From contig CAWGZJ010000011.1 of NCBI GenBank assembly GCA_963826975.1, forward strand, positions 806,001 through 870,000: a stretch of DNA of 64,000 nucleotides, given 5' to 3'. The stretch is from Palsa-883 sp963826975. GTDB lineage: Bacteria > Pseudomonadota > Alphaproteobacteria > Acetobacterales > Acetobacteraceae. Below are positions 27,189 through 36,215 of the stretch, one piece after another; position 1 is the first letter of the stretch, and each line of letters starts with the position of its first letter. A model generated the notes under the pieces. The model had not been told where the DNA came from. It saw only the letters and a list, made by a program, of their open reading frames with translations, and did not search any database. The position numbers were made by a program, and so were the translations under genes.

Positions 27189-27354
27189 TCCAAATCACGC
27201 TACGCGATCGGATCTGGCATCATGCCATGCCAGCAGTCATCGACTGCGCTGGTTCCCTGCACAACGTACGATGCGGATGGTCGTGTGGTCCAGCGATGCG
27301 GATGGTTGTGATGGGACGCTGGTACGGGGCGCGACCAGGATTATATCGCGTGAC

Positions 27355-27631
27355 ATGGACACTGTCCCGCATCCCGACGACAGCGGCCAAGCTGCCCGCT
27401 CCGAAACCGAGGCCGAGCGGCAGCGCCGGCTCGCCTGGGAAGCCGAGATGATCGCCGAGGCAGACGCGGACATCGCCGCAGGCTTTTACGTTGACTTCGG
27501 ACGAGATGGACGTCTGGATCGACAGCATCGGCACCGATCACGAATTGCCGCCGCCCCGTACCCGCCGCCGCTGGCCTGGCCGCCACGTGCCGCGCAGGTT
27601 GATCTATGAAATATCTCGCCGCAACGGATGA
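27355..27631 (+). pseudogene. Small acidic antitoxin-like protein, frameshifted in a T run
   Basis: ATG 27355 opens a frame with AERQRRLAWEAEMIAEADAD, then IAAGF. In the run of four T at 27486-27489 one extra T breaks the frame. Beyond it, the next frame reads LTSDEMDVWIDSIGTDHELP and ends at TGA 27631. Joined, the product is about 91 residues and resembles the small acidic antitoxins paired with RelE/ParE toxins. No toxin gene is visible next to it. The lesion may be real or a homopolymer read error. Confidence 0.5.
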
Positions 27632-27705
27632 TCGGTAATCATCTCCGATGAAAACTGCGGTCTTGGCGTATTTTATGCGACCGGTGGCATTCGTAACTGC
27701 TGACC

Positions 27706-27746
27706 TCCCCCCTTCCACACCATGCACTCGGACAATTTTGATGGCT
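27706..27746. repeat. Direct repeat, left copy, flanking hairpin C
   Basis: CCCCCTTCCACACCATGCAC is followed by TCGGACAATTTTGATGGCT. The right copy is at 28105-28145 (CTTCGACACCATGCACCTCG, then GGTAATTTTGCTGGCT). The copies lie 399 bp apart and enclose hairpin C. Confidence 0.65.
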
Positions 27747-27844
27747 GTGGGCGAGTTTGCGATCGCCCGACCGACGCCATCCTTTCGGTACAAACTCGTC
27801 CGTACGGCCTCGCGCGGCGAGGTGATCAATTACGTAGCGAAGGG

Positions 27845-28052
27845 AAGAAGAAGGTTTTAACGCAAATACACGCAAATAAGCGCAAATGTACGCAAATAGA
27901 TCCGATCTGATCGGACTTTCCGAGTTAAACCCTGACCTTGCCTTGGCTTTATAAATGCCTTCGGCGGAGCGGACCCGGAAACTGCCGGATTCGCTCGGTA
28001 TCCGTACGACCGCTGGCCCATTTGCGTTCATTTGCATTAAACCTTCTTCTTC
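27845..28052. repeat. Word-repeat hairpin C (CGCAAAT type)
   Basis: The left arm GAAGAAGAAGGTTTTAACGC runs into ACGCAAAT words (ACACGCAAATAAGCGCAAAT). The right arm CATTTGCGTTCATTTGCATT runs into AAACCTTCTTCTTCC. The core of about 120 bp between the arms is unrelated to other cores. Confidence 0.7.
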
Positions 28053-28104
28053 CTCGCTGCCGTGCGGCACCGACAGCCAGTCGAATGAACGCAACTGCCC
28101 GCCT

Positions 28105-28145
28105 ACCCCCCTTCGACACCATGCACCTCGGGTAATTTTGCTGGC
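28105..28145. repeat. Direct repeat, right copy, flanking hairpin C
   Basis: This copy matches 27706-27746 with several substitutions (CTTCGACACCATGCACCTCG for CTTCCACACCATGCACTCGG). It ends 42 bp before the TonB receptor stop codon. Confidence 0.65.
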
Positions 28146-28187
28146 TATCTCAATCTGACGGACCCGCTTGGATTGCGCGCCCCCATT

Positions 28188-30250
28188 TCAATAATGTGCA
28201 GTCAGGCTGGCGATGATCCGGCGTTCGACCGGGGGCACCGCGGTCTGATACTGCATCGCCGTGTTGAACTGTTGCGCCGCCAGGGCCACCGTCACGTTGT
28301 CGGTCAGTCGGTAACCGATGCGCGCGTTCATGGTCAGATAGTTGTTCACCACGACCGGCTGCAAATAGATGCTGGTGTTGTCCGACCGATAGTCCTGGTA
28401 GCTCGACTGCCAACGCGCCTGCATATCGACCTCCAGCCGTTCCCAGGTATAGCCGACGCCGCCGATCACCACATGCTGCGGCGTGCTGCGCGCGTAGTCG
28501 ATCACGCTGGTCGGTGCCGGCCCCTGGTTCAACGTCGTGTCGTCGCTGGTGGCGACAAACGCGTAGCTGAAGTTCCAGCGCAAGCCCGAAGCGGAGTGTC
28601 CCTTGATGCCGATCTCCGCGCCGATCGCCGAACTGCTGCCGACATTGCTGGACAGCAGCAGCGGTACGCCGCCGGCGCCGAACTGCACCGGCGAGGACAG
28701 CGGCTGGCTGATGATGTCGTCGCTGCGCTGGGCGAACACCGCGGTGCGCAGCGTCGAGCCCCAGGCCGGCACGCCGCGATCGTAATCCAACTCGATATTG
28801 TGCACGATCGTCGGACGGATATTCGGATCGCCGGCGACCACAGCGGGCCCGAGCGCGCCGAACGGCGCCTGCTGGCCGAAGTCCACCAGGCTTGGAACCT
28901 GCACGCCGCGCGCCGCCATCAGGCGCAGCGTGTCGAGCGTGGTCAGCTCATCGACCAGGCCGGAATTGAAACTGAGCGCGGTGAAGCCGGCGTGATTGTA
29001 GTCGCCGAGCGTAAAGCCGGAGCCTGCCGCCGGGGTCCCGGAGTAGCGCAGCGCCAGCGTGTCCGAGCGCACCGCATTGGTCCATGATAGATCGGGCGTG
29101 ATCTGCCAGTTCCACATCGCGCTCGCCGCGTAGTCGGTGTAGCCGACCGTGCCCAGCAGGAAGCCCGGGGCGGTCGCGGCGTTGTTGCGATACTCCAGCC
29201 CCAGGCGAACCGTGTGGTCAGCGCCGAGCTTCAGCAGGTCGCTGGCCTGCACCACGTAGACATCCTCGCGCACCCAGTCGGCGGGCAATGGGACGCCCAC
29301 GTTCACCGAGACCAGTTCCTCGTTGCGGTAGGCCCCAAGGGTGAACAGTCCCCATGGGGTGTCGATGCTGCCGCCGGCGCGCAGCGAGTTGGTGTGGGTG
29401 AAGTAGGTTTCGAACGTCCCGGCATAGCTGTCCGCGGCGACCCGGCTGTCGGTCATGCTGGCTTCGATAAACGTTTCGACCCCGGGGCGGGTCGTGCCTT
29501 GGCGTCGATGTTGAAGGCCCCGATCTGCGGGGGGTCGCGGAAGCTGGCCGCGTATGGGGTCAGGCCGCTCGACGGGAAATCCTGCGCCTTGAGGCCGCCG
29601 GCCGACAGGCGCACGCCCACATCGTCGCCGATACGCCCGGTGCCCACCACCGAGCCGCCCAGGTAGTCCTGCGTGCCGCCGCGCAGCGTCGCGGCGTTCA
29701 CCTGTGTTTGCAGCGGGTCGTAGGTGATGATGTTGATCACCCCGCTGACCGCGTTGAAGCCGTACAGTGCGGAGTTCGGTCCCTTGATCACCTCGATCTG
29801 GCGGATCTCGTCGAGCTGGACTGGAATCTCCGACCACGGGACCGACCCGTAGGCCTCCTCGTAGACATCTCGGCCGTCCACCAGGACCAGCAGGCGCGGA
29901 TTGTATGGCTGGTTGTAGCCGCGGATACCGACATCGGCGTCGGCCAGGCCGTAGCGGCGGACGTCCAGCCCGGGCAGGAACTGCAGGATGTCGGGGATCG
30001 AGGTCGCACCCGACCGACGGATGTCGTCCTGGGTGATGATTTCGATATTTGCCGGGGCCTCGGAGACAAGCTGTGGCCGGCCGGTGGCGGAAGCGGTCAC
30101 CGGTTCGCCGAAGACCTGCTCGAGCGCGCCGGTGTCGGGTGATTGCGCCAGTGCCGGTGTGAGCAGGGCGGCACTGATGATTATCACCGCCAGGACGTGG
30201 CGGCCTGCGCTGGTTTGATCGAGCGGATGCGGGAGTTTTGGTTGGGGCAG
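28188..30250 (-). CDS. TonB-dependent outer-membrane receptor (frameshifted)
   Basis: TonB-dependent receptors import iron complexes, cofactors or sugars across the outer membrane. The N-terminal plug is clear: VFGEPVTASATGRPQLVSEA, then IEIITQDDIRRSGATSIPDIL and GPNSALYGFNAVSGVINIIT. The C-terminal half forms the barrel and ends in aromatic Tyr. One missing base in the run CCCGCCCCGGGG near 29485 splits the ORF in two; correction restores about 685 residues. The signal peptide core AVIIISAALLTPALAQ is present, but no ATG precedes it. The first possible start is CTG at 30250, because a palindromic element (30254-30373) lies immediately upstream. Substrate is unknown; the adjacent YfiR-like gene is likely co-transcribed. 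Confidence 0.85.
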
Positions 30251-30253
30251 TAT

Positions 30254-30373
30254 ATTCTCCCCCTCCCCTTGAGGGAGGGGGTTGGGGGGAGGGGTCGGAG
30301 CGCACGAGGCTTCGGGGTGACACTGGCACCAACCCCTCCCCCCAACCCCCTCCCTCAAGGGGAGGGGGAGAAT
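30254..30373. repeat. Pyrimidine/purine-rich palindromic element, copy 2
   Basis: The arms ATTCTCCCCCTCCCCTTGAG (then GGAGGGGGTTGGGG) at 30254-30295 and ACCAACCCCTCCCCCCAACC onward at 30328-30373 are inverted copies of more than 40 bp with a short loop. It is related to 9591-9755. It lies between the YfiR-like gene and the TonB receptor, in the same transcription unit. Confidence 0.75.
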
Positions 30374-30393
30374 AATGTGGAGAATGTTATTTC

Positions 30394-30921
30394 TCATAGT
30401 TCGTGCACCATGACGCGGAAGGCCGTGGCGAAGGACAGTCCCGCCTGATTGGCGGTTTCGCGGTTGATGAAGATCTCGACCCGGCGGTCGGAATGGATCG
30501 CCATGGTGCAGGTGCCGGCCTGCACCGCCGCCAGATCGGCGGTGACGCATAGCGCGTGCTGGGCTCGGGCCGCTTCGATCACCGGCGCGCTGGCGGCACC
30601 CAGCGCCGTGATGACCAGGCTGAACCGGCTGGCTGCCAGCGCCGCGGCGCTGACCACGAGCGGCGTCAAAGTTGCCCCGCCGATGCTCAGGCCGTTGCCG
30701 ATCTCCGCGGCCAGCGCCTCGGCGTCGCGCTGCGAAGCCGGGTTGCCGGCGCTGTAGACGATCGCGACGGTCGCCTGGCCGGTCAGCGGAGGATCCAGGA
30801 AGGCCAGCGCCTTGCCGAGAATCTGGATCTCCAACGGTGGCAATGACGCCGCGTGGCCGGACGACGCGGTCAGATACGTCAGCGACGTCAGCAAAATCGC
30901 TGGCAGGATCCGGTGCACCAT
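30394..30921 (-). CDS. YfiR-like (DUF4154) periplasmic protein
   Basis: This 175-residue protein has a signal peptide (MVHRILPAILLTSLTYLTAS, cleavage after about residue 25). The mature part carries the DUF4154/YfiR pattern: IQILGKALAFLDP, VAIVYSAGNPAS, LVITALG and, near the end, RVEIFINRETANQAGLSF. In Pseudomonas, YfiR is a periplasmic inhibitor of the diguanylate cyclase YfiN. Here it lies upstream of a TonB receptor on the same strand and is divergent from a membrane GGDEF-EAL gene 157 bp away, so a signalling link is plausible but unproven. Confidence 0.78.
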   Translation of the reverse strand: MVHRILPAILLTSLTYLTASSGHAASLPPLEIQILGKALAFLDPPLTGQATVAIVYSAGNPASQRDAEALAAEIGNGLSIGGATLTPLVVSAAALAASRFSLVITALGAASAPVIEAARAQHALCVTADLAAVQAGTCTMAIHSDRRVEIFINRETANQAGLSFATAFRVMVHEL

Positions 30922-31078
30922 CCCTCGAACCAGGTTGCTGTCCGGGCGGAAATACTTCGGAGATATTACCGGCGCATGAAGCGAACCCCGGTCGCGCGTC
31001 GATATCGGCTGGAATCGGTAAGATTTTGTAAATGCGGGCGTGCCAACGTCGCCATCTGAACGACCGGCCGAGTGATCG

Positions 31079-33487
31079 ATGGAAGACCTGTTCGATGCCC
31101 TGTCCCGTTACGGGATGGCGCTGCTTGCCGTCGCTGGCCTGGCGAGCCTGTTTGGCGGCTGGCTCGTGCTGGGGACGGTCAAGCTGGCGGCCGCCGCGCG
31201 TGAGCGGATTGGACTGCCGCGTCTGCTGTGCGCCGGTTTGCTGCTGGGTCTGACCGGCTGGATCGTCTTCCTCGCCTGTCTGGAGGGCGGTTTTCCGCAC
31301 CTCGACCCGCGTTTTCCGCTCGCCCCCCTGGCCCAGGCCTGGCTGGTGCAAGCCGTTGGCGCGATCGCGGCGATGCTGATCGCCGCGCGCTGCACCCGCA
31401 ATATCCGCAACGTCGCGCTGGCCGGATCACTGCTGTCCGGTGGCGCGTCCTGCATGTTGTTCATCGCCATGAGCGGGCTGACCGCGCCGGCGCCGCTGGC
31501 CTACGATCTGGGGGGCGTCCTGGCGGCGATGGCCGCCAGCGGCACCTTGTGCGCCATCGGTTTCTGGCAGGCGGGCGCCGGCGGCGGCGGCTGGAACCGG
31601 TTACTGGCCGCGACGTTCATCGGCGTGGGCCTGACCGTGGTGGCGAATGCCTCGCTCGGCTCCATCCTGGCGTTTTCCGATTGGAACGCCCAACTGGCGC
31701 GACCCGGCGGCATCGTCTTCCGCCCGCTGATGGTGGTGTTCGTCTCCGAGACCGCGGTCACGGCGCTGCTCGGCCTGATCGGCGCCGCCATCGATCGTCG
31801 TGCGGCAACGCTGATCAATCTCGAGAACGCCCGATTGCGGGAACTGGCCGAGAGCACGTTCGAGGCACTGGTCATTCATCGCGACGATATCGTGCTGGAT
31901 GCCAATGGGGTGTTTTGCGACCTGGCGGGCGCGGCGTTGCCGGCGGTCAAGGGGCAGCCGCTCGGGCGTTTCCTGGACGCCAGCCTGGCCGCGCCGGGCC
32001 CGGACGGACCGGTCACGCGGGAATTCGTGATCTGCCACGCCGACGGCCGCCGCCTGCCGGTGGAAATGCTGTCGCGCGACATCGCATACGCCGGCGGCCG
32101 CGCGGTTGTGACCGCTCTGCGCGATATCCGTGAGCGGCGGGAAGCGGAGGAGAAGATCCGCTTCCTGGCGCATCACGATGTGCTCACCGGCCTGCCCAAC
32201 CGGACCCAGTTGCACGATCTGATCGCCTGGCATTTGGATCACTCGCAGCGTGCCGGCGACCCGATCGCCGTCATGTGCATCGACCTGGACCGGTTCAAGG
32301 CGGTGAACGACACCCATGGCCACCAGGCTGGCGACCGGCTGCTGCAACAGGTGGCGGAGCGGATCCTGGCAAGCGTGCGTACCGGGGACGCGGCGGCGCG
32401 GATTGGCGGGGATGAGTTCATCGTGCTGCTGACTTCTATCGCGCGGCGTGACTCGATCACGCTACTTGCGCAACGGCTGATCGAGCAATTGTCGGAGCCG
32501 TTCGATCTTGGCGGCTATGAGGCACGCATCGGCGCGAGCATCGGCATTGCCGTCAGCCCGCAGCACGGCACGGTCGCCGAGGTCCTGATCACCAACGCCG
32601 ACATCGCCCTGTACCGCGCGAAGGCGGATGGGCGTGGCGGCTTCTGCTTCTTCGAGACCGGCATGGACCGCCAGACGCAGGAACGCCGCGCGCTGGAGCA
32701 GGAGCTGCGCCAGGCGGTCGCCGATGCTGCGTTCGAGGTGGTGTTCCAACCGGAGTTTGATCTGCAGACCAACGAGATCAACGTGCTTGAGGCGCTGCTG
32801 CGTTGGCCGCGTCCGGGGCTGGGCGCCATCTCGCCAGCCGAGTTCATTCCGCTTGCGGAGGCGACCGGCCTGATCGTGCCGCTGGGCCGCTGGGTGCTGG
32901 AGGTTTCCTGTCGGGCCGCGCTGAGCTGGCCGGAACATTGTCGCGTCGCGGTGAACGTCTCACCCCGCCAATTCGTCGGCGGAACGTTCGTGGAGACGGT
33001 CGTGGATGTGCTCGCGCGGACCGGACTGCCGGCCGATCGCCTGGAGCTGGAGGTCACCGAGACCGGCCTGATGCACGACCCGGAGCAGGTGCGCCTGAGC
33101 CTGGAAAGGCTGAAGGAGATGGGTGCGCATATCGCACTCGATGATTTCGGCACCGGCTATTCCAGCCTGTCGTGCCTGCAGCGCTTTCCGTTCGACAAGG
33201 TGAAGATCGATCGCTCGTTCGTTCACACATTGGCCGACCGCGAAAGCGACGGCGCGCGGGCGATCGTCGGGGCAATCCTGGCGATGAGCCATCGGCTCGG
33301 GCTGGTGGTCACCGCCGAGGGGGTGGAGACGACTGCGCAACTGTCGATGCTGCGATTGTATAATTGCGATCTGGTGCAGGGCTATCTGTTCGCGCGTCCG
33401 ATGCGCCTGGAGTTGGTGCCGGACTATCTGGCGGCGCGGGAGGGCGCCGAGCCGGTCGAGCAGATGGTGGCTGCCGCGGTGGGGTGA
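31079..33487 (+). CDS. Membrane PAS-GGDEF-EAL protein (c-di-GMP turnover)
   Basis: The protein has 802 residues. Residues 1-235 form about seven membrane helices and resemble MHYT-like sensor domains. A PAS domain follows (about 260-350), then GGDEF with an intact IGGDEF active site (around 440), then EAL with VLEALLRW, LEVTETGL, ALDDFGTGYSS, VKIDRSF and TAEGVETTAQ. Both catalytic domains keep their motifs, so it could make or break c-di-GMP, with the membrane and PAS parts as sensors. It is divergent from the YfiR-like gene. Confidence 0.92.
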   Translation: MEDLFDALSRYGMALLAVAGLASLFGGWLVLGTVKLAAAARERIGLPRLLCAGLLLGLTGWIVFLACLEGGFPHLDPRFPLAPLAQAWLVQAVGAIAAMLIAARCTRNIRNVALAGSLLSGGASCMLFIAMSGLTAPAPLAYDLGGVLAAMAASGTLCAIGFWQAGAGGGGWNRLLAATFIGVGLTVVANASLGSILAFSDWNAQLARPGGIVFRPLMVVFVSETAVTALLGLIGAAIDRRAATLINLENARLRELAESTFEALVIHRDDIVLDANGVFCDLAGAALPAVKGQPLGRFLDASLAAPGPDGPVTREFVICHADGRRLPVEMLSRDIAYAGGRAVVTALRDIRERREAEEKIRFLAHHDVLTGLPNRTQLHDLIAWHLDHSQRAGDPIAVMCIDLDRFKAVNDTHGHQAGDRLLQQVAERILASVRTGDAAARIGGDEFIVLLTSIARRDSITLLAQRLIEQLSEPFDLGGYEARIGASIGIAVSPQHGTVAEVLITNADIALYRAKADGRGGFCFFETGMDRQTQERRALEQELRQAVADAAFEVVFQPEFDLQTNEINVLEALLRWPRPGLGAISPAEFIPLAEATGLIVPLGRWVLEVSCRAALSWPEHCRVAVNVSPRQFVGGTFVETVVDVLARTGLPADRLELEVTETGLMHDPEQVRLSLERLKEMGAHIALDDFGTGYSSLSCLQRFPFDKVKIDRSFVHTLADRESDGARAIVGAILAMSHRLGLVVTAEGVETTAQLSMLRLYNCDLVQGYLFARPMRLELVPDYLAAREGAEPVEQMVAAAVG

Positions 33488-34072
33488 CGGCTGGTCCGCG
33501 GAGGCCGCATTTCTCACACTCTCGCATTTGAAATTCGCACTTTCAGCGGTTCGCGGCGAGACGGTGAACCGCCAAGACGCCAAGAAAGTTGGGGATCGGA
33601 TGACCCGTCACCCGATCGCTCCCGATCCCCAAATCTTCTTGGCGCCTTGGCGTCTTGGCGGTTCATTCGGTCGCGAAATGCGGATTTGCCGAGGATCGGT
33701 CAGCACGTGGTCGGTGCTGACCCGGTGGGCCTGCCCAGGCGGACCAATTGCTGGAAAATCACGTGCCGGAGTACCTCAGGCGCTTGGAGTTTCGAGACAG
33801 ACTCTCAGCTACAAGTTTCCCGGATCACCTGATGGTGGCTCGCCTTTCTCAGAGAGTGACAGCGCATATACCCCCATGACACAAAACGCTTCTATTACGC
33901 ACATTGACCAAAGTGGAAACGAGATGGATACATAGTTTCTCAAGAATTGACTTACTACAACCAGTATCGCGGCAGCTAAAAATAACCGCTGTATCTGAAC
34001 GCGCGACAACATCGGCCATTTACCGGATCTCGGCATCTGCGTGAGCACCTGGACATCGTTTGCGCTGCCGAT
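33488..34072. other. Intergenic region with hairpin D and an AT-richer segment
   Basis: This spacer contains hairpin D (33563-33664) and then 33830-34010, where base composition becomes noticeably more AT-rich (for example CTAAAAATAACC). A minus-strand frame of 79 codons at 33809-34048 encodes two hydrophobic stretches (FLAAAILVVVSQFL; FPLWSMCVIEAFCVMGVYAL). It could be a small membrane protein, but the evidence is weak. Confidence 0.4.
33563..33664. repeat. Word-repeat hairpin D (GCCAAGACGCCAAG type)
   Basis: The left arm GGTGAACCGCCAAGACGCCA is followed by AGAAAGTTGGGGATCGG. The right arm CGATCCCCAAATCTTCTTGG is followed by CGCCTTGGCGTCTTGGCGGT. The loop is only about 20 bp. Flanking CGCATTTGAAATTCGC and GCGAAATGCG also pair, extending the stem. 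Confidence 0.75.
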
Positions 34073-34774
34073 CTATCGCGTTGCCTGCGCCACGCTGCGC
34101 GCGGTCTGGTTGAACAGCAACTGGCGCTCTTCGTCGGAGTGCGGCCCCGAGCGGCGCAGCTCCTTGCCCAGATCCACCCCGCGCTGCACCGCCGGCCGCT
34201 GCTTGATCGCGTCGCGCCAGCGCGAGACGTTGGGAAACTCGTCAAGCGGCTGGCCGAGCGGCTTGGCGATCAGCACCCAGGGCCACGAGATCATGTCGGC
34301 AATGGAATACTCGCCGAGGATATAATCGCGTCCCGCCAGCCGGCGTTCCAGCACGCCCAGGCAGCGATTGTATTCGTTGGCGTAACGCTGCTTCGAATAG
34401 GTGTGCTCGCCCTGCGCGTAGTTGACGAAATGGCTGAGTTGTCCGGCCATCGGTCCGAGATTGCCGACCTGCCAGAACAGCCACTCCAGCATTTCCTTCC
34501 GGCCGCGCGGATCGGTCGGCGTGAAACGTCCGGTCTTCTCCGCCAGGTGCAGCAGGATTGCGCCGGATTCGAAGATCGGCAACGGCCCGTCCGGCGCATC
34601 GTGATCGACGATTGCGGGCATGCGGTTGTTCGGGCTGATCGCCATGAACTCGGGCTTGAACTGGTCGCCCTTGCCGATGTTCACCGGCACCAGGTTGTAC
34701 GGCAGGCCGGTTTCCTCCAGCATGATGGAGACTTTCCAGCCGTTCGGCGTGGGCCAGTAGTAAAAGTCGATCAT
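34073..34774 (-). CDS. Glutathione S-transferase family protein
   Basis: This 233-residue protein starts MIDFYYWPTPNGWKVSIMLE, the thioredoxin-fold domain of the YfcG/YghU-like GST group, with NGWK in the active-site loop and NNRMPAIVDHD carrying the cis-Pro. The helical C-terminal domain follows (LFWQVGNLGPMAGQLSHF). Members use glutathione for disulfide reduction or conjugation. The start ATG at 34774 overlaps the stop of the CoA-transferase gene (ATGA), so the two are translated as an operon. Confidence 0.92.
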   Translation of the reverse strand: MIDFYYWPTPNGWKVSIMLEETGLPYNLVPVNIGKGDQFKPEFMAISPNNRMPAIVDHDAPDGPLPIFESGAILLHLAEKTGRFTPTDPRGRKEMLEWLFWQVGNLGPMAGQLSHFVNYAQGEHTYSKQRYANEYNRCLGVLERRLAGRDYILGEYSIADMISWPWVLIAKPLGQPLDEFPNVSRWRDAIKQRPAVQRGVDLGKELRRSGPHSDEERQLLFNQTARSVAQATR

Positions 34775-35955
34775 GTGCCGAACCCGGTCAGCGCGGCGAT
34801 CTGTTCGAGCGTGTAGCCTACCTCGGTCAGGATTTCGTGCGTCTGTTCGCCTAGCGCCGGTGCCCCGGAACGGATGCCGGCCGGGGTTTCGGAGAAGCGT
34901 GCAGCGGGACGCGCCTGGCGCAGTCGGCCGGCCGCCTGGTGCTGGGTTTCGACCAGCGTCTCGTTGGCGATCACCTGCGGATGGTGAATCACCTGGCTGC
35001 GCGTCAGCACCGGCGCGCAGGGCACGTCCTGGTCGGTGAGGCGGTCCAGCCATTCCGCGGCCGGACGGGTCAGCAGCACCTGCTGCGTCATGCGCAGCCG
35101 GTCGTCGATGTTCTGCTGGCGCAACGCCGGGGTGCGAAAGCGCGGATCATCCAGCCATTCGGGATGATCCAGCGCGCGGGTCAGCCCGATCCATTGCCGG
35201 TTGGTCTGCACCGCGGCGCTGATGTAGTGGTCGGCGGTGGCGTAGATCAGGTCGATCGAGCTGGCGGTCTCCTGCTGTGGTTTTTCGTCACCCACGAAAG
35301 TCTGGCCCGCCATGTCGGAGCTCCAGAGGAAGGCCAGCACCGCGTCCAGCATCGCCAGCCGGACATGCTGGCCCTGGCCGGTGCGCGTGCGTGCCAGCAG
35401 CGCCGCGGTGATGGCCTGCGACGCGGTGACGGCGGTGAGCTTGTCGGGCAGGATGGTGCGCACCAGGCGCGGACGTTCCGTGTCCGATCCAGCCTGGATC
35501 GTTGCGAGGCTGGACAGCGCCTGCACCACCGGATCATAGGCCGGCTTCGCACCGTACGGGCCGGTATCGCCGAAACCGCTGATCGAGACATAGACGATCT
35601 TCGGCGCCACTGCGCGAATGGCGGCCTCGCCCATGCCCATGCGCTCGGCCACGCCGGGGCGGAAATTCTGCACGAAGACATCGGCGGTGGCGGTCAGCTT
35701 CAGCAGTGCCTCGCGCGCGGTGGCGGTCTTCAGGTCCAGCACGATCGAGCGCTTGTTGCGGTTGTTGTTGAGGAAGGTGGCGGAAAACCCGCCGCGCAGG
35801 TTGGCCGAGGCGCGGGTATGGTCGCCACCTTGGGGGTTCTCCACCTTGATCACGTCGGCGCCCTGGTCGGCCAGGATCATGGTGGCCAACGGTCCTGAGA
35901 TGTTCGACGTCAGGTCGATGATGCGGAAGCCATGCAGCGGTCCCGGTGGGGACAT
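34771..35955 (-). CDS. CoA-transferase family III (CaiB/Frc-like)
   Basis: Type III CoA-transferases move CoA between carboxylic acids through an aspartyl intermediate. The 394-residue product has GFRIIDLTSNISGPLATMIL, ADQGADVIKVENPQGGDHTR, NNNRNKRSIVLDLK and FVQNFRPGVAERMG, all standard motifs. ISGFGDTGPYG is also typical. ATG 35955 is preceded by AGGAG at 7 bp. It overlaps the downstream GST gene. Substrate is unknown; racemase- or formyl-CoA-like roles are possible. Confidence 0.93.
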   Translation of the reverse strand: MSPPGPLHGFRIIDLTSNISGPLATMILADQGADVIKVENPQGGDHTRASANLRGGFSATFLNNNRNKRSIVLDLKTATAREALLKLTATADVFVQNFRPGVAERMGMGEAAIRAVAPKIVYVSISGFGDTGPYGAKPAYDPVVQALSSLATIQAGSDTERPRLVRTILPDKLTAVTASQAITAALLARTRTGQGQHVRLAMLDAVLAFLWSSDMAGQTFVGDEKPQQETASSIDLIYATADHYISAAVQTNRQWIGLTRALDHPEWLDDPRFRTPALRQQNIDDRLRMTQQVLLTRPAAEWLDRLTDQDVPCAPVLTRSQVIHHPQVIANETLVETQHQAAGRLRQARPAARFSETPAGIRSGAPALGEQTHEILTEVGYTLEQIAALTGFGT

Positions 35956-36140
35956 GGGAAACTCCTGGGCGTGTTTGCGCGCGACGATCACTGAAGCGGA
36001 GGGGTCCGGCAAGGGGAGGGGGTTGCCGGCTGCGGTGGGTTGGGGCGGTGGGGGTGGGGGCTGGGATTGTTGGGGTGGCTTTGGCTTCTTTTGTTGCTTG
36101 ATCAGAATATTACGGTAACTGGCGGGAGGGTCGTGGTGCG

Positions 36141-36200
36141 GCACGACCTTCACCCTCGTCGCTTCGCGCCTTGCTCTCCCGCCAGCGCGGGAGAGGTGTA
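36141..36200. repeat. ACCCTCACCC...GAGAGGT hairpin repeat, copy 2
   Basis: GCACGACCTTCACCCTCGTC is followed by GCTTCGCGCC and the stem CTCTCCCGCCAGCGCGGGAG. It matches the copies at 14433 and 59771. It lies between the TauD-like and CoA-transferase genes, just after the TauD-like stop. Confidence 0.65.
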
Positions 36201-36215
36201 CGATCGGCGATGGTG

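Larger units (their letters stand above)
26907..27354. other. Intergenic region with tandem and dispersed repeats
   Basis: This spacer upstream of the DUF2189 gene holds three tandem GCATGACCTTTTGGGG-like units (26983-27030) and a half copy of a GCCAAGACGCCAAG word-repeat element (27155-27188). The ORFs that cross it are repeat translations and were not accepted. Confidence 0.5.
27632..28187. other. Intergenic region with nested direct and inverted repeats
   Basis: The 555-bp spacer downstream of the TonB receptor gene contains hairpin C (27845-28052), flanked by two diverged direct copies of a 41-bp segment (27706-27746 and 28105-28145). Base composition is more AT-rich than average. No credible ORF was found. 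Confidence 0.55.

Noticed and set aside
33809..34048. 79-residue membrane peptide as a firm gene
   Set aside because: Two hydrophobic stretches exist, but there is no ribosome site, no homology I recognise, and the DNA is AT-rich intergenic sequence. It is mentioned only in the intergenic entry.
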